In this document: positions 7,647-16,174 of the stretch, piece by piece
Layout: each line of letters begins with the position of its first letter
Numbering within the stretch: the first letter of the stretch is position 1
Assembly (NCBI GenBank): GCA_001824215.1
Contig: MHWS01000002.1
Location: forward strand, 1-37,797
Length of the DNA: 37,797 bases
DNA from: Candidatus Zambryskibacteria bacterium RIFCSPLOWO2_12_FULL_39_16
GTDB taxonomy: Bacteria; Patescibacteriota; Minisyncoccia; Phycocordibacterales; WO2-35-19
Direction: 5' to 3'
Position numbers and translations under genes: made by a program
The notes under the pieces: model-generated
Database searches by the model: none
The model's input: the letters and a program-made list of their open reading frames with translations, nothing else
What the model was told of the DNA's origin: nothing

Positions 7647-10340
7647 ATGACGCCATTTAACCATTTCACAACTAAAGCTAAGGAGGTTATAAGAAAAGCT
7701 CACGAGCTGGTCATTGAACGTGGCCAAAATCATGTTGGGCCTTTGCATCTTTTAGCGGCTCTTATTTTACAAGAAGAGAGCATGGTTGCCTCAATTCTTG
7801 ATAAAATGACGATAGACACCATACTTCTGACTGACTCTCTTTTTGAAGCGATGGAGGACATTTCTTCTAGTAATACTATGACACCTTCCTATCAAATTTT
7901 TCTCACTCCGGAGCTAGCTCATATCATTGAGCATTCGTCAAAAGTAGCTTCCGGGATGAATGATGAATTTGTTTCTACCGAGCATCTTTTTATCGCATGC
8001 CTTGATGTCCCAAGCCCAGCCAAAGATATACTTTCTAAATTTAAAATCGAAAAGGAAAAAATACTATTTTTAATTCAGGAAATAAAGCAAGGAAGAGTTC
8101 CTGAAACGAAAACTTCACAGAAAAATAAAACTCTAATAAAATACACTCGTTCTCTTACAAAACTTGCTCGTGAAAATAAACTTGACCCGGTTATCGGTCG
8201 AGACGAAGAAATTTCTCGTATCATTCAAATACTTTCTCGTCGCACCAAAAATAATCCAATACTTATTGGAGAGGCTGGTGTTGGTAAGACTGCCATTGCT
8301 GAAGGCCTGGCCATGAGGGTTGCTTCCGGTAATGCGCCCGAATCTTTAAAAGATAAAGAGATAGTTTCTCTTGATTTGGGACTTTTGGTTGCTGGTACGA
8401 AATACAGAGGTGAATTTGAAGAAAGACTTAAAAATATAATAAAAGAAATAGAAAAATCAGAAGGCAAGATTATACTATTTATCGACGAAATTCATTCTAT
8501 TGTAGGAGCCGGATCTGCTGAAGGGTCACTTGACGCTTCCAATATGTTGAAACCTTCTCTTTCTCGGGGAGAGCTTCGTGCTATCGGTGCTACTACCATA
8601 AAAGAATATCAAAAATATATAGAAAAAGATCCAGCCTTAACTCGTCGTTTTCAGCCGGTGTTTATCAGTGAGCCCTCGATAGATGATGCCATAACAATAT
8701 TGCGTGGGCTTAAAGAAAAATATGAACTGTACCATGGGGTACATATTACAGACGATGCCATCAAAGCGGCGGTTAATCTTTCTTCCAGGTACATTGCTGA
8801 CAGATTTTTACCGGATAAGGCAGTTGACCTTATTGACGAAGCGGCCTCACATCTCAAAATTTCACTTGAAAATATGCCGCCTGTTCTGCAGGAGACTAAT
8901 TCAAGAATAATGAAACTCGAAATTGAAAAGGAAGCTTTGAAAAAGGAAACCGGAGGCAAAAACAATAAAGTTAAGAATCGTTTGCAGAATATTGAAAAAG
9001 AGATTGCCGATCTTAAGGAAAAAACATCCGAAATTAGTCTGAAATGGAAAAATGAAAAAGAAAGCCTGGGAGAAATGAAGAGAATAAAGAAAGAGTTGGA
9101 AAAAGCTCGTTTGGAAGCAGAAGCTGCCGAAAATCTTTTTGATCTCGGTAAAGCTGCCGAAGTTCGTTATGGCGTAATCCCGACTTTAGAAAAGGAACTT
9201 GACGTTAATATGAAAAAATTGAAAAAACTGCAAAGTTCCCGCAGGATTTTGAAAGAAGAAATTACTGAAAACGACATTGCCAATATCGTGGCCAAATGGA
9301 CAGGAATACCTGTTTCTAGAATGCTTGAAGAAGAAGCGGAGAAACTTTCTAGAATGGAAGGAGATTTAAGGAAATGTATAATTGGTCAAGATGAAGCAGT
9401 GAAAAAAATATCGGATACTATCAAACGCTCTCGCGCCGGCATTTCCGACCCCAATCGTCCAATCGGTTCGTTTATTTTCTTAGGACCGACTGGCGTGGGT
9501 AAAACCGAACTCACTAAAGCTTTGGCAGAATTTATGTTTAACGATGAAAAAGCTCTTATAAGAGTGGATATGTCCGAATTTATGGAAAGGCACTCCGTCT
9601 CTAAACTTATTGGAGCTCCTCCCGGTTATGTTGGTTTTGACGAAGGAGGGGGACTGACCGAAATGGTGCGACACAGACCATATTCTATAGTGTTGTTTGA
9701 TGAAATTGAGAAAGCTCACCCAGAAGTTTTCAACGTGCTTCTGCAGGTATTGGATAATGGCAGGCTTACAGATTCAAAGGGTAGGACGGTCAACTTCAAA
9801 AACACTATTATCATAATGACTTCAAACATTGGTGCCAATTATATAGATAAGATGGAAAAAATGGGTTTTGGCGAGAGAGATAAAAGTGGTGGAGATTATG
9901 CAAATGTGAAAGAAAAAGTGATGGAAGCTATGAAAGACTTTTTCCGTCCGGAATTCTTGAATAGAATTGATGATGTTGTTATCTTCGATATTTTGTCTAT
10001 GGTGGCTATACGAGAAATAGTTAAAATTCAAATTGATTTGGTTAGAGAGAGGCTCTCTTCCAAAGAAATTTCTTTGGAGCTTACTGACGAAGCTTACGAA
10101 TATCTGGCTAAAGAAGGATACAATCCTCAATATGGAGCAAGGCCCCTAAAACGCCTTATCCAAAATAAAATACTAAACCAAGTGGCTTCTTTTATAATTT
10201 CCAAGGGTATTTTAAAGGGTGGCACAGTGTCTGTCTCTGTAAAAAATAATGATCTTGTCTTTGATATCAAAAAGGGCCGCCGTGGCGCTATTATAGAATC
10301 TTCTATGCTTGATACTGCTTCTGCCGAAACGACTGTCTAA
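7647..10340 (+). CDS. clpB: ClpB-type disaggregase (Hsp104 family)
   Basis: An 897-residue AAA+ chaperone that, with DnaK, extracts polypeptides from aggregates. The order is: Clp N domain (about 1-145); AAA1 with GEAGVGKT (208-215) and ILFIDEIH (276-283); a long coiled-coil M domain (about 411-535) with '[16 protein letters not shown]'; AAA2 with GPTGVGKT (613-620), '[15 protein letters not shown]' and [12 protein letters not shown]; and a C-terminal small domain. The full M domain and the lack of a ClpP-docking loop make it ClpB rather than ClpC. A TACAAT box (7614-7619) lies about 27 nt upstream and no Shine-Dalgarno is seen. It follows the degenerate HtrA gene by 74 nt. Confidence 0.93.
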   Translation: MTPFNHFTTKAKEVIRKAHELVIERGQNHVGPLHLLAALILQEESMVASILDKMTIDTILLTDSLFEAMEDISSSNTMTPSYQIFLTPELAHIIEHSSKVASGMNDEFVSTEHLFIACLDVPSPAKDILSKFKIEKEKILFLIQEIKQGRVPETKTSQKNKTLIKYTRSLTKLARENKLDPVIGRDEEISRIIQILSRRTKNNPILIGEAGVGKTAIAEGLAMRVASGNAPESLKDKEIVSLDLGLLVAGTKYRGEFEERLKNIIKEIEKSEGKIILFIDEIHSIVGAGSAEGSLDASNMLKPSLSRGELRAIGATTIKEYQKYIEKDPALTRRFQPVFISEPSIDDAITILRGLKEKYELYHGVHITDDAIKAAVNLSSRYIADRFLPDKAVDLIDEAASHLKISLENMPPVLQETNSRIMKLEIEKEALKKETGGKNNKVKNRLQNIEKEIADLKEKTSEISLKWKNEKESLGEMKRIKKELEKARLEAEAAENLFDLGKAAEVRYGVIPTLEKELDVNMKKLKKLQSSRRILKEEITENDIANIVAKWTGIPVSRMLEEEAEKLSRMEGDLRKCIIGQDEAVKKISDTIKRSRAGISDPNRPIGSFIFLGPTGVGKTELTKALAEFMFNDEKALIRVDMSEFMERHSVSKLIGAPPGYVGFDEGGGLTEMVRHRPYSIVLFDEIEKAHPEVFNVLLQVLDNGRLTDSKGRTVNFKNTIIIMTSNIGANYIDKMEKMGFGERDKSGGDYANVKEKVMEAMKDFFRPEFLNRIDDVVIFDILSMVAIREIVKIQIDLVRERLSSKEISLELTDEAYEYLAKEGYNPQYGARPLKRLIQNKILNQVASFIISKGILKGGTVSVSVKNNDLVFDIKKGRRGAIIESSMLDTASAETTV

Positions 10341-10389
10341 TTACTGGTAATAAGTAAAAATTTTTGCTAAACTCCTTCTATTAAGTTTT

Positions 10390-10472
10390 GCGTCGGTGGT
10401 AGAGTGGTCAATTACAACAGACTGTAAATCTGTCGCCTTCGGGCTACGAAGGTTCGAATCCTTCCCGACGCA
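10390..10472 (+). tRNA. tRNA-Tyr (anticodon GTA)
   Basis: Class II cloverleaf: acceptor GCGTCGG/CCGACGC, anticodon loop CTGTAAA in an ACAGA/TCTGT stem, long variable arm, T loop TTCGAAT. Discriminator A, no encoded CCA. It lies 49 nt after clpB and is followed by a terminator. Confidence 0.94.
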
Positions 10473-10477
10473 CAATT

Positions 10478-10508
10478 AAAAAAGACTGGAGTTTTTCCAG
10501 TCTTTTTT
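10478..10508 (+). terminator. Terminator after tRNA-Tyr
   Basis: A 12-bp stem (10478-10489 with 10497-10508) rich in A on the left and T on the right has GACTGG/CCAGTC at its core. It can work on either strand. Confidence 0.85.
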
Positions 10509-10555
10509 AATTTATATTTACATCTTATTTATATCACATATGATATGATATTTTT

Positions 10556-11878
10556 ATGATAAAAGCCGACTCTGTTGATTTTAAAATCTTTGGCGGCAGA
10601 AAACTCAAAGGATTTATAAAAACAAATCATTCTAAAAATGGAGCTACCGGTTTATTATGCGCTTCTCTTCTGAACAAAAACACAACGATTCTCCATGGTA
10701 TACCAAGAATTGAAGAAGTTAACAGGATGCTTGAAATATTCTCTTCTTTAGGAGTAAAAACTAGATGGACCGATAAACAGACTATTGAAATAAATCCTCC
10801 GAAAAAATTTAATAAAAAAGGTCTTCTTCATTCATCAGTTGCCAGCGTAAGATCAAGCTTAATGCTCATCCCTGCTATGGTTCATCATCTTAAAAATTTT
10901 TCACTGCTTCATAGTGGAGGATGCAAAATGGGCGAAAGGACCATATCGGCCCATCGCTATATGTTTGAAGATTTCAATATTTCTATAAAAACTTCTAATG
11001 ATGAATATCTTATTAGGACCAAATCTACCAAGGCAGCAAATATAGTGATGTATGAGGCTAGCGACACTGCAGCCGAAAATGCCATCATGACAGCCGCCTT
11101 AATCCCCGGAGTAACGAAGATTTCTTTTGCTCCACCAAATTATCAAGTGCAGGAGGTATGTTTTTTCTTAGAAAAGCTTGGGGTTAAAATAGAAGGTGTT
11201 GGTACTACCAACCTCAAAGTTTTCGGTGTCAAAGAAATAAATCAGAAAATAGAATATCACAACAGCGAAGATCCGATTGAATCAATGATGTTTATGACTG
11301 CTGCTATTATGACCGGGTCTAAACTGGAAGTTAAAAGGTGCCCAATAGATTTTTTGTCGCTTGAACTAACCAAACTTAAAGTCATGGGACTTAAGTTTAA
11401 AATTTCCAAAGAATATCTTGCTTTAAACGGAAATACAAAACTAGTAGATATAACATTGTTTCCCTCAAAATTAAAAGCTCTGAAAGATAAAATCCATGCA
11501 CAACCTTACCCTGGTATTAATTCGGACAACTTACCATTTTTTGTTCCTATCGCGACTAAAGCTAGAGGGACGACTTTGATTCATGATTGGATGTGGGAAA
11601 ACAGAGCCATATATTTTACTGAACTTAATAAGCTTGGGGCAAATATAACTTTGGTTGATCCGCATCGGGTCTTTATAAATGGTCCAACCAAACTAAAACC
11701 GGCTCAAGTAGTTTGCCCGTCAGCCCTGCGTCCTGCCATGATTATTCTTATTGCCATGTTAGCAGCTCCAGGTATTTCAATATTACGAAATATTTATTCA
11801 ATAAATCGCGGTTATGAAGATGTCGCTCTGCGTCTAAACAGCATTGGTGCTTCTATTGAGAAAATCACAAGTTCCTAA
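10556..11878 (+). CDS. murA: UDP-GlcNAc 1-carboxyvinyltransferase (MurA family)
   Basis: A 440-residue EPSP-synthase-fold enzyme for the first committed step of peptidoglycan synthesis (enolpyruvyl transfer to UDP-GlcNAc). Key residues by alignment to E. coli MurA: K27-N28 in HSKNGA, the catalytic cysteine C123 in GGCKMGERT, D324 in YPGINSDN, and R392 in SALRPA. The block after the cysteine (ERTISAH) departs from the usual ARPVDLH, so it is a divergent member; a paralogue of related specificity cannot be excluded. TATGAT (10544-10549) ends 6 nt before the ATG, so a leaderless mRNA is predicted. murD lies about 400 nt downstream, separated by a small unrelated gene. Confidence 0.85.
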   Translation: MIKADSVDFKIFGGRKLKGFIKTNHSKNGATGLLCASLLNKNTTILHGIPRIEEVNRMLEIFSSLGVKTRWTDKQTIEINPPKKFNKKGLLHSSVASVRSSLMLIPAMVHHLKNFSLLHSGGCKMGERTISAHRYMFEDFNISIKTSNDEYLIRTKSTKAANIVMYEASDTAAENAIMTAALIPGVTKISFAPPNYQVQEVCFFLEKLGVKIEGVGTTNLKVFGVKEINQKIEYHNSEDPIESMMFMTAAIMTGSKLEVKRCPIDFLSLELTKLKVMGLKFKISKEYLALNGNTKLVDITLFPSKLKALKDKIHAQPYPGINSDNLPFFVPIATKARGTTLIHDWMWENRAIYFTELNKLGANITLVDPHRVFINGPTKLKPAQVVCPSALRPAMIILIAMLAAPGISILRNIYSINRGYEDVALRLNSIGASIEKITSS

Positions 11879-11918
11879 TTGACCATATATCGCATATGTG
11901 ATAAATATATGTTGGAGG
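11879..11918 (+). promoter_or_regulatory. Promoter and ribosome-binding site of the small gene at 11926
   Basis: TTGACC (11879-11884), 17 bp, then TAAATA (11902-11907), followed by GGAGG (11914-11918) 7 nt before a TTG start. The spacer carries CATATATCGCATATG, a symmetric AT-rich stretch that could bind a regulator. Confidence 0.4.
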
Positions 11919-11925
11919 TGCTCTC

Positions 11926-12174
11926 TTGAATACAACAACAGGAATAGAAATTGGGTCACTTGTGGGGTTGAAAAAATTTGATACAAATCCCGATACTCAA
12001 CTTCTGTTGAATAGGTGGATTGGGGCGTACGGGCGAGGTCCTTTCGAGGTTTTTGGGATGGTTGATGATGGTCATGTTTCTTTAAAATATCCGGGTCCTG
12101 GCGGAAAGGAAATACATTTCGGAAGTACGGCCAATCTGTCACTTCACATTGGCTTCGTTGAATTGTGGAAATAA
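11926..12174 (+). CDS. Small soluble protein of unknown function, TTG start
   Basis: An 82-residue protein I do not recognise. It is rich in Gly and beta-prone stretches ('IGSLVGLKKF', 'PFEVFGMVDDGHVSLKYPG', 'KEIHFGSTANLSLHIGFVELWK'). This pattern is like small SH3-type barrels that begin with a 'G-x-x-V-x-L-K' strand, but that is only a resemblance. The TTG start is supported by GGAGG at a 7-nt spacing; no ATG in frame would keep the N-terminal strand. It has its own promoter and a strong terminator (12206-12246), so it is an insulated single-gene unit between murA and murD. It resembles the other Shine-Dalgarno-led unknown genes of the window in style. Confidence 0.6.
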   Translation: MNTTTGIEIGSLVGLKKFDTNPDTQLLLNRWIGAYGRGPFEVFGMVDDGHVSLKYPGPGGKEIHFGSTANLSLHIGFVELWK

Positions 12175-12205
12175 AGAGAGGTATCTTTTTTCCTTTCCAT
12201 GTTTG

Positions 12206-12246
12206 AATCGCCACAGGCTTGCCGCTGTGGCGATTTCTCTTTTTTT
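12206..12246 (+). terminator. Terminator of the small gene at 11926
   Basis: A perfect 11-bp stem (12206-12216 with 12225-12235) is followed by TCTCTTTTTTTT. An open frame for murD extends through it from 12199, which argues against the upstream start of that frame. Confidence 0.88.
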
Positions 12247-12267
12247 GATGTAAAATCGATTTATAAT

Positions 12268-13713
12268 ATGGAAATAAAGGGTAAAAAAGTATTGCTCATG
12301 GGCCTGGGTATCTTGGGAGGCGGTATGTCTACTGCCAGATGGTTAGTTTCAAAAGGTGCCAAACTCACTATTACTGATTTGAAAAGTGAAGAATACTTGA
12401 AGTCTTCTCTTGAGAGACTTTCTGATCTTAAAGGCAAAATTCGTTTTATACTTGGAGAACATCGAGGAAAAGATTTTTTGGAAAACGAAATAATAGTTGT
12501 AAATCCGGACGTACCGATAACAAGTCCATTTTTAGAGATTGCCAAAAAAAATAAAAAGCAAATAGAAAATGAGCTGACTCTTTTTTATAAATTTTGCCCA
12601 AGCCTCAACATAATTGCGGTTACTGGTACAAGAGGAAAAACAACCACTGTTAATTGGACTGGACACTTTATTAAAAATAAAAGGCCATATTGTCTTATTG
12701 TCGGCAATTCTCCAGAAAAGCCACTAATTGATATTTTGGGCAAAATTAAAAAAGATACTCCAATTATTATAGAAGAACCATCATTCCTTCTAGAAAACGT
12801 GAAGGATAGCAACGCTCCGCATATCGCAGTTATTACAAATTTGTACAGAGACCATATAAATAGGCACCAAACAATGGAAAAGTATGCTTTAACTAAGTCC
12901 AACATTTTCAAAAACCAAAATAAAGATGATTTTCTTATTCTTAACTATAATGATAAATGGACCGGCTTTTTTTTAAAACAGAACCCTATTTCCAAAGTTT
13001 TATTTTTTTCCAGAAATGAATTGCCAAAATCAAAGGATGGGATTTTTGTAAATAAAAAAATGGAGGTACTCATCCGTTTCAGAGGTCACGAAGAAAAAAT
13101 GCTACAAGTAAAAGATTTTGTAGCCAATCATGGTGTTCATAATATGGAAAACTTTTTGGTAGCATGCCTTGCTTCTTTCATATCAAACAATTTTCCGAAA
13201 GATATAAGTAAAATTATCGCAACTCTCCCACAGATAAAGTTTAGGGAAGAGAAAGTCTATGAGGATAAATTTCTTGAAATATATAATGACAGCACAGCCA
13301 CTTCTCCAGAAGCTACTGTCGCAGCTTTGCAAAGATTTGGCAATGGCAAAATAAATTTGATTCTTATATCTGGAGGGACAGACAAAGAATTAGAATTTAA
13401 CAATTGGGCGAAAAATGTAAAGAAATTTATTCTTCCAGGCAACCTTATATTACTTAAAGGTAGTGCTACAGAAAAGATGAAAAAACTTCTTGGAAATTAT
13501 AACTTTGAAGAGTATGGTTCTCTTGAGAAATGTCTTAAAAAGGCCATTATTAGAGCCAAAGAATTTGAAGAAAAAAGGACAATAATCATTTTTTCTCCGG
13601 CTTCCAAAAGTTTTGAGAAATTTAAAAATGAATTTGACCGTGGTGAAAAATTTAATTTGATTTTAAAAGGATTATTAGCTAAAGTTAGCAGAAGATTATG
13701 GTACAAGAATTAG
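12268..13713 (+). CDS. murD: UDP-N-acetylmuramoylalanine--D-glutamate ligase (MurD family)
   Basis: A 481-residue Mur ligase that adds D-glutamate to UDP-MurNAc-L-Ala. The N-terminal Rossmann-like domain begins GKKVLLMGLGILGGG. The ATP loop is TGTRGKTTT (around residues 118-126), followed by 'EEPSFLLEN' (family ExSSFQLE), 'ITNLYRDHINRH' (family NxxxDHxDRH) and a C-terminal 'ISGGTDKELEF'. Several family positions are altered (EPS for SS, YRDH for PDH), so it is divergent. The start at 12268 is chosen because the frame's earlier codons lie inside a terminator hairpin; a TAAAAT box (12251-12256) lies 11 nt upstream. Its 3' end overlaps the next gene by 16 nt. Confidence 0.85.
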   Translation: MEIKGKKVLLMGLGILGGGMSTARWLVSKGAKLTITDLKSEEYLKSSLERLSDLKGKIRFILGEHRGKDFLENEIIVVNPDVPITSPFLEIAKKNKKQIENELTLFYKFCPSLNIIAVTGTRGKTTTVNWTGHFIKNKRPYCLIVGNSPEKPLIDILGKIKKDTPIIIEEPSFLLENVKDSNAPHIAVITNLYRDHINRHQTMEKYALTKSNIFKNQNKDDFLILNYNDKWTGFFLKQNPISKVLFFSRNELPKSKDGIFVNKKMEVLIRFRGHEEKMLQVKDFVANHGVHNMENFLVACLASFISNNFPKDISKIIATLPQIKFREEKVYEDKFLEIYNDSTATSPEATVAALQRFGNGKINLILISGGTDKELEFNNWAKNVKKFILPGNLILLKGSATEKMKKLLGNYNFEEYGSLEKCLKKAIIRAKEFEEKRTIIIFSPASKSFEKFKNEFDRGEKFNLILKGLLAKVSRRLWYKN

Positions 13714-14036
13714 AGGAAGCATATAAAAAAATATTTAACAAAGAACCAGGAAATTTGGAAAATTGGGAAATTGCCAAAGATTTAATGAATAATTGGAATG
13801 TTCCAATCCTTGGGGAAGATTTGGCAAAGAGAGTAATTTTTAAAGTTGTAAATCATGTTATTTTCCCGTCAGATGAAATTACCAAAGAAGTTGTTTTAAA
13901 AGCTGAAAATAAAGCAACAGAGTTATTTAATGAATTAAAAACAGACGAGCCTCACATGGATCAGATTGCTATACTAGAGCGGGAGTATTATGAGAAAAAA
14001 AGGAAGGAAGAGAATAATCCATTAAAACTGATATGA
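13698..14036 (+). CDS. Unknown small charged protein between murD and the aminotransferase
   Basis: A 112-residue, mostly helical and highly charged protein with no transmembrane segment and no motif I recognise. It starts 16 nt inside the murD end, and its stop overlaps the ATG of the aminotransferase, so the three genes are almost surely translated from one mRNA by coupling. The tight overlap at both ends is the best evidence that it is real. A role linked to cell-wall precursor synthesis is suggested only by position. Confidence 0.6.
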   Translation: MVQELEEAYKKIFNKEPGNLENWEIAKDLMNNWNVPILGEDLAKRVIFKVVNHVIFPSDEITKEVVLKAENKATELFNELKTDEPHMDQIAILEREYYEKKRKEENNPLKLI

Positions 14037-14866
14037 ATCAATATTGTTTTTTGAATGGAAAAATTTTGCCTTTGGCAGAAGCAAAAGTTGGGATTGAAGA
14101 CATTGGTCTCTTGCGCGGATATGGTATTTATGACGGGATAGCCTCTTTTAACGGCAAACCTTTCCGTTTTTCTGATCATTGGAACAGATTTCTTTCTGGC
14201 GTTCATATTCTTAGTTTAAACGTGCCAATTACTGAAGAAAAAGCTGAGAGAGTGATTGAAGAAATACTTCTAAAAAATGGATTTAGCAAAAGAGCCAATG
14301 TTAGGATGATTTTGACCGGTGGTAAAACTTTGAATGGTATTGAATATGATTTTGAACACCCAACATTTTATATTTTGGCTGAGAAATGGGAGCCATTATC
14401 CCAAGATTTTTATGAAAAAGGAGTGAGGCTCATTACTTATGAGCATATGAGAGAATTGCCTAAATATAAAACTGTAAATTATATAAGGGCGGTTAATCTC
14501 CAAAATTGGAGAAAAGAAGAAAAGGCTCTTGAAATACTTTATACTTACGGGGGTGAAGTTTTGGAATGCGCTACTTCTAATATTTTTATCGTTAAAAATA
14601 AAACTTTGATTACTCCTGATGAAAATATTTTAAAAGGTATCACAAGAAAAGTTGTATTAGAACTCGCTTTAAATAAATATAAGATTGAAGAGAGACCAGT
14701 CGAAGAAGAAGAACTAAAAACAGCCGATGAAGTTTTTATCACCTCGTCTTTTAAAGATATTGTGCCGATTGTAAGGATAAACGATTTTGAAGTGGCAAAT
14801 GGTCAAGTCGGACTTGTCACAAAAAAGTTGATGGAGGAGTTTGCAAAAGTTGTGAATATAGGTTAG
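14033..14866 (+). CDS. Class IV PLP aminotransferase (D-amino acid or branched-chain type)
   Basis: A 277-residue fold-type IV aminotransferase. Motifs: 'LLRGYGIYDGI' near the N terminus, the PLP lysine in 'LPKYKTVNYIRAVNLQ' (about residues 143-158), 'ECATSNIFIV' with the phosphate-binding Glu/Ser/Asn, 'ILKGITRKVVLELA' and 'DEVFITSSFKDIVPI'. Length and motifs fit both branched-chain aminotransferase (IlvE) and D-amino acid aminotransferase (Dat). The gene is coupled to murD, whose substrate is D-glutamate. This makes a D-amino acid role attractive, especially as CPR genomes usually lack branched-chain amino acid pathways. Sequence alone does not decide between the two. Confidence 0.8.
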   Translation: MNQYCFLNGKILPLAEAKVGIEDIGLLRGYGIYDGIASFNGKPFRFSDHWNRFLSGVHILSLNVPITEEKAERVIEEILLKNGFSKRANVRMILTGGKTLNGIEYDFEHPTFYILAEKWEPLSQDFYEKGVRLITYEHMRELPKYKTVNYIRAVNLQNWRKEEKALEILYTYGGEVLECATSNIFIVKNKTLITPDENILKGITRKVVLELALNKYKIEERPVEEEELKTADEVFITSSFKDIVPIVRINDFEVANGQVGLVTKKLMEEFAKVVNIG

Positions 14867-14877
14867 GATAAAGCCAT

Positions 14878-15033
14878 ATGTCGCAGAATCAACTTATAAG
14901 ATTGGTAAGTAAGGGAACAGGAGAGGTCTATTGGACACGCAAAAATAAGCGTAAAGTTGAACGCAAAATAGAACTTAAAAAGTATTCAAAAAAGCTTCGT
15001 AAAAGAGTGATTTTCAAAGAAGCTAAAAAATAA
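14878..15033 (+). CDS. rpmG: 50S ribosomal protein L33
   Basis: A 51-residue basic protein (begins MSQNQLIRLVSKGTGEVYWT, ends KRVIFKEAKK). It matches the L33 pattern of E. coli type: 'KLVSSAGTGHFYTT.KNKR' followed by 'LELKKFDP.VRKHVIYKEAK'. The zinc-binding cysteine pairs of the other L33 type are absent. The ATG lies 8 nt after TAGGAT (14864-14869), predicting a leaderless mRNA. It converges on tRNA-Trp with a gap of only 7 nt. L33 and tRNA-Trp are often neighbours in bacteria. Confidence 0.88.
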   Translation: MSQNQLIRLVSKGTGEVYWTRKNKRKVERKIELKKYSKKLRKRVIFKEAKK

Positions 15034-15040
15034 TTTTTTA

Positions 15041-15115
15041 TGGCGGGTCCACCCCGACTCGAACGGGGAACCTTCCTTTTGGAGAGGAATGTTTTACCAT
15101 TGAAACTATAGACCC
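15041..15115 (-). tRNA. tRNA-Trp (anticodon CCA) with encoded 3' CCA
   Basis: Acceptor GGGTCTA/TGGACCC with G-T pairing, anticodon loop CTCCAAA in a TTCCT/AGGAA stem, T loop TTCGAGT, discriminator G73 as expected for Trp, then CCA encoded at 15043-15041. A36-A37 makes it a MiaA substrate. It lies 23 nt downstream of miaA on the same strand. Confidence 0.94.
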
Positions 15116-15138
15116 TTGAGAGCCAGTATAACAGAAAA

Positions 15139-16044
15139 CTATTTTTTCAAAAACCTCTTTACTTCTTTTTCTATCAGACTTATTTTTGGTGGGAGCCAAA
15201 TAGTGTTTTTGTCGCGTTTGAACCAAGTCATTTGGCGCTTAGCATACTGATGGGTTTCTATCTGCATTCTTTTTATCATCTCTTCTTTAGATAGTTTATT
15301 TTGTAAAAATAGGGAAACGATTTTATATTCCAAACCTATTTCGGACATTCTTTTCCAAGACAGACTTTTTTTATGTAAATTTAAAACTTCTTTCAAGAGT
15401 CCTCCTTTAAACCATTTTTCTATTCTTTTGTTTATCCTATTTTTTAATTCTATTTCTGGAATATTTATTCCTATTTTTAATACTTCATATTTTGCTTGCC
15501 CCGCGGAGCCTTGGCGAAGTGGGGGCACTTTCCCCAAAGCTTTACATATTTCAATCGCTCTTATCAGCCGTCTAGTATTTTGCTTATCAATAGTTTTTGC
15601 TCTTTCTGGGTCTAATTTTTTTAAAATTTCAAACAATTCGTCCACTGATTTTTTCTCCAATTTTTCTCGAAGTTTCTGATTTGGCGGGGCTTCTGGTATT
15701 TGCTTGTCTCCCAAAAGCGCGTCAATATAAAAACCGGTACCGCCGCAGACAATCGGCAATTTACCTCTCTTAATGATTTGTGCGATTGCACGATTTGCTA
15801 AGTTTATATATTCAGAGACCGTGAAGCGTTTTTTAGGGTTGGTGACATCAAGTAAATGATGCTTCATTCCCCGCATTTCTTTTTTTGTTATTTTGCCGGT
15901 GCCTATATTAAGCCCTTTATAGACTTGCCGCGAATCGGCTGAAATAATCTCACCATTAAATTTTTTAGCTAAAGCGGTGGCAATACCACTTTTGCCGCTT
16001 GCAGTCGGTCCTAATACAATTAAAATTTTACTTTTTTCTGGCAT
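15139..16044 (-). CDS. miaA: tRNA dimethylallyltransferase
   Basis: A 301-residue enzyme that adds an isopentenyl group to A37 of tRNAs reading UNN codons. Motifs: P-loop GPTASGKS (residues 12-19), 'GEIISADSRQVYKGLNIGTGK', 'HHLLDVTNP', 'CGGTGFYIDALL', 'QNTRRLIRAIEI', and C-terminal 'QIETHQYAKRQMTWFKRD'. Length is normal. The segment 'VPPLRQGSAGQAK' (15498-15526) comes from a palindromic insertion. TAAAAT (minus strand, 16057-16052) ends 7 nt before the ATG, so the mRNA is probably leaderless. tRNA-Trp follows directly. The adaptor gene of an exporter diverges from it. Confidence 0.93.
   Translation of the reverse strand: MPEKSKILIVLGPTASGKSGIATALAKKFNGEIISADSRQVYKGLNIGTGKITKKEMRGMKHHLLDVTNPKKRFTVSEYINLANRAIAQIIKRGKLPIVCGGTGFYIDALLGDKQIPEAPPNQKLREKLEKKSVDELFEILKKLDPERAKTIDKQNTRRLIRAIEICKALGKVPPLRQGSAGQAKYEVLKIGINIPEIELKNRINKRIEKWFKGGLLKEVLNLHKKSLSWKRMSEIGLEYKIVSLFLQNKLSKEEMIKRMQIETHQYAKRQMTWFKRDKNTIWLPPKISLIEKEVKRFLKK
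15498..15526 (-). repeat. Palindromic insertion inside miaA
   Basis: Arms GCCCC and GGGGC bound a G+C-rich segment with TTGGCGAAG at the centre. It codes PLRQGSAGQ on the minus strand. It resembles the 6407 element in size, composition and in-frame placement, but not in exact sequence. Confidence 0.5.
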
Positions 16045-16138
16045 AAACCGAATTTTACCTGTTTTTCTGCACTTATCAATATTTTTAGTAATATAAGCTT
16101 GATTTTCATGTCCGTTAGCAGAATACCTATAAATTTAG

Positions 16139-16166
16139 TATAATCGCCAAATAGAACGACTATAAT
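16139..16166 (+). promoter_or_regulatory. Tandem -10 boxes before the exporter operon
   Basis: Two TATAAT hexamers (16139-16144 and 16161-16166) precede the adaptor gene. The second ends 8 nt before the ATG and would give a leaderless mRNA; the first would give a leader of about 25 nt. The rest of the 130-bp space holds the divergent miaA promoter. Confidence 0.5.
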
Positions 16167-16174
16167 AAAAATAT

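Noticed and set aside
12199-12267. Longer N terminus for MurD
   Set aside because: It would be encoded by the terminator hairpin at 12206-12246; the Rossmann start fits 12268.
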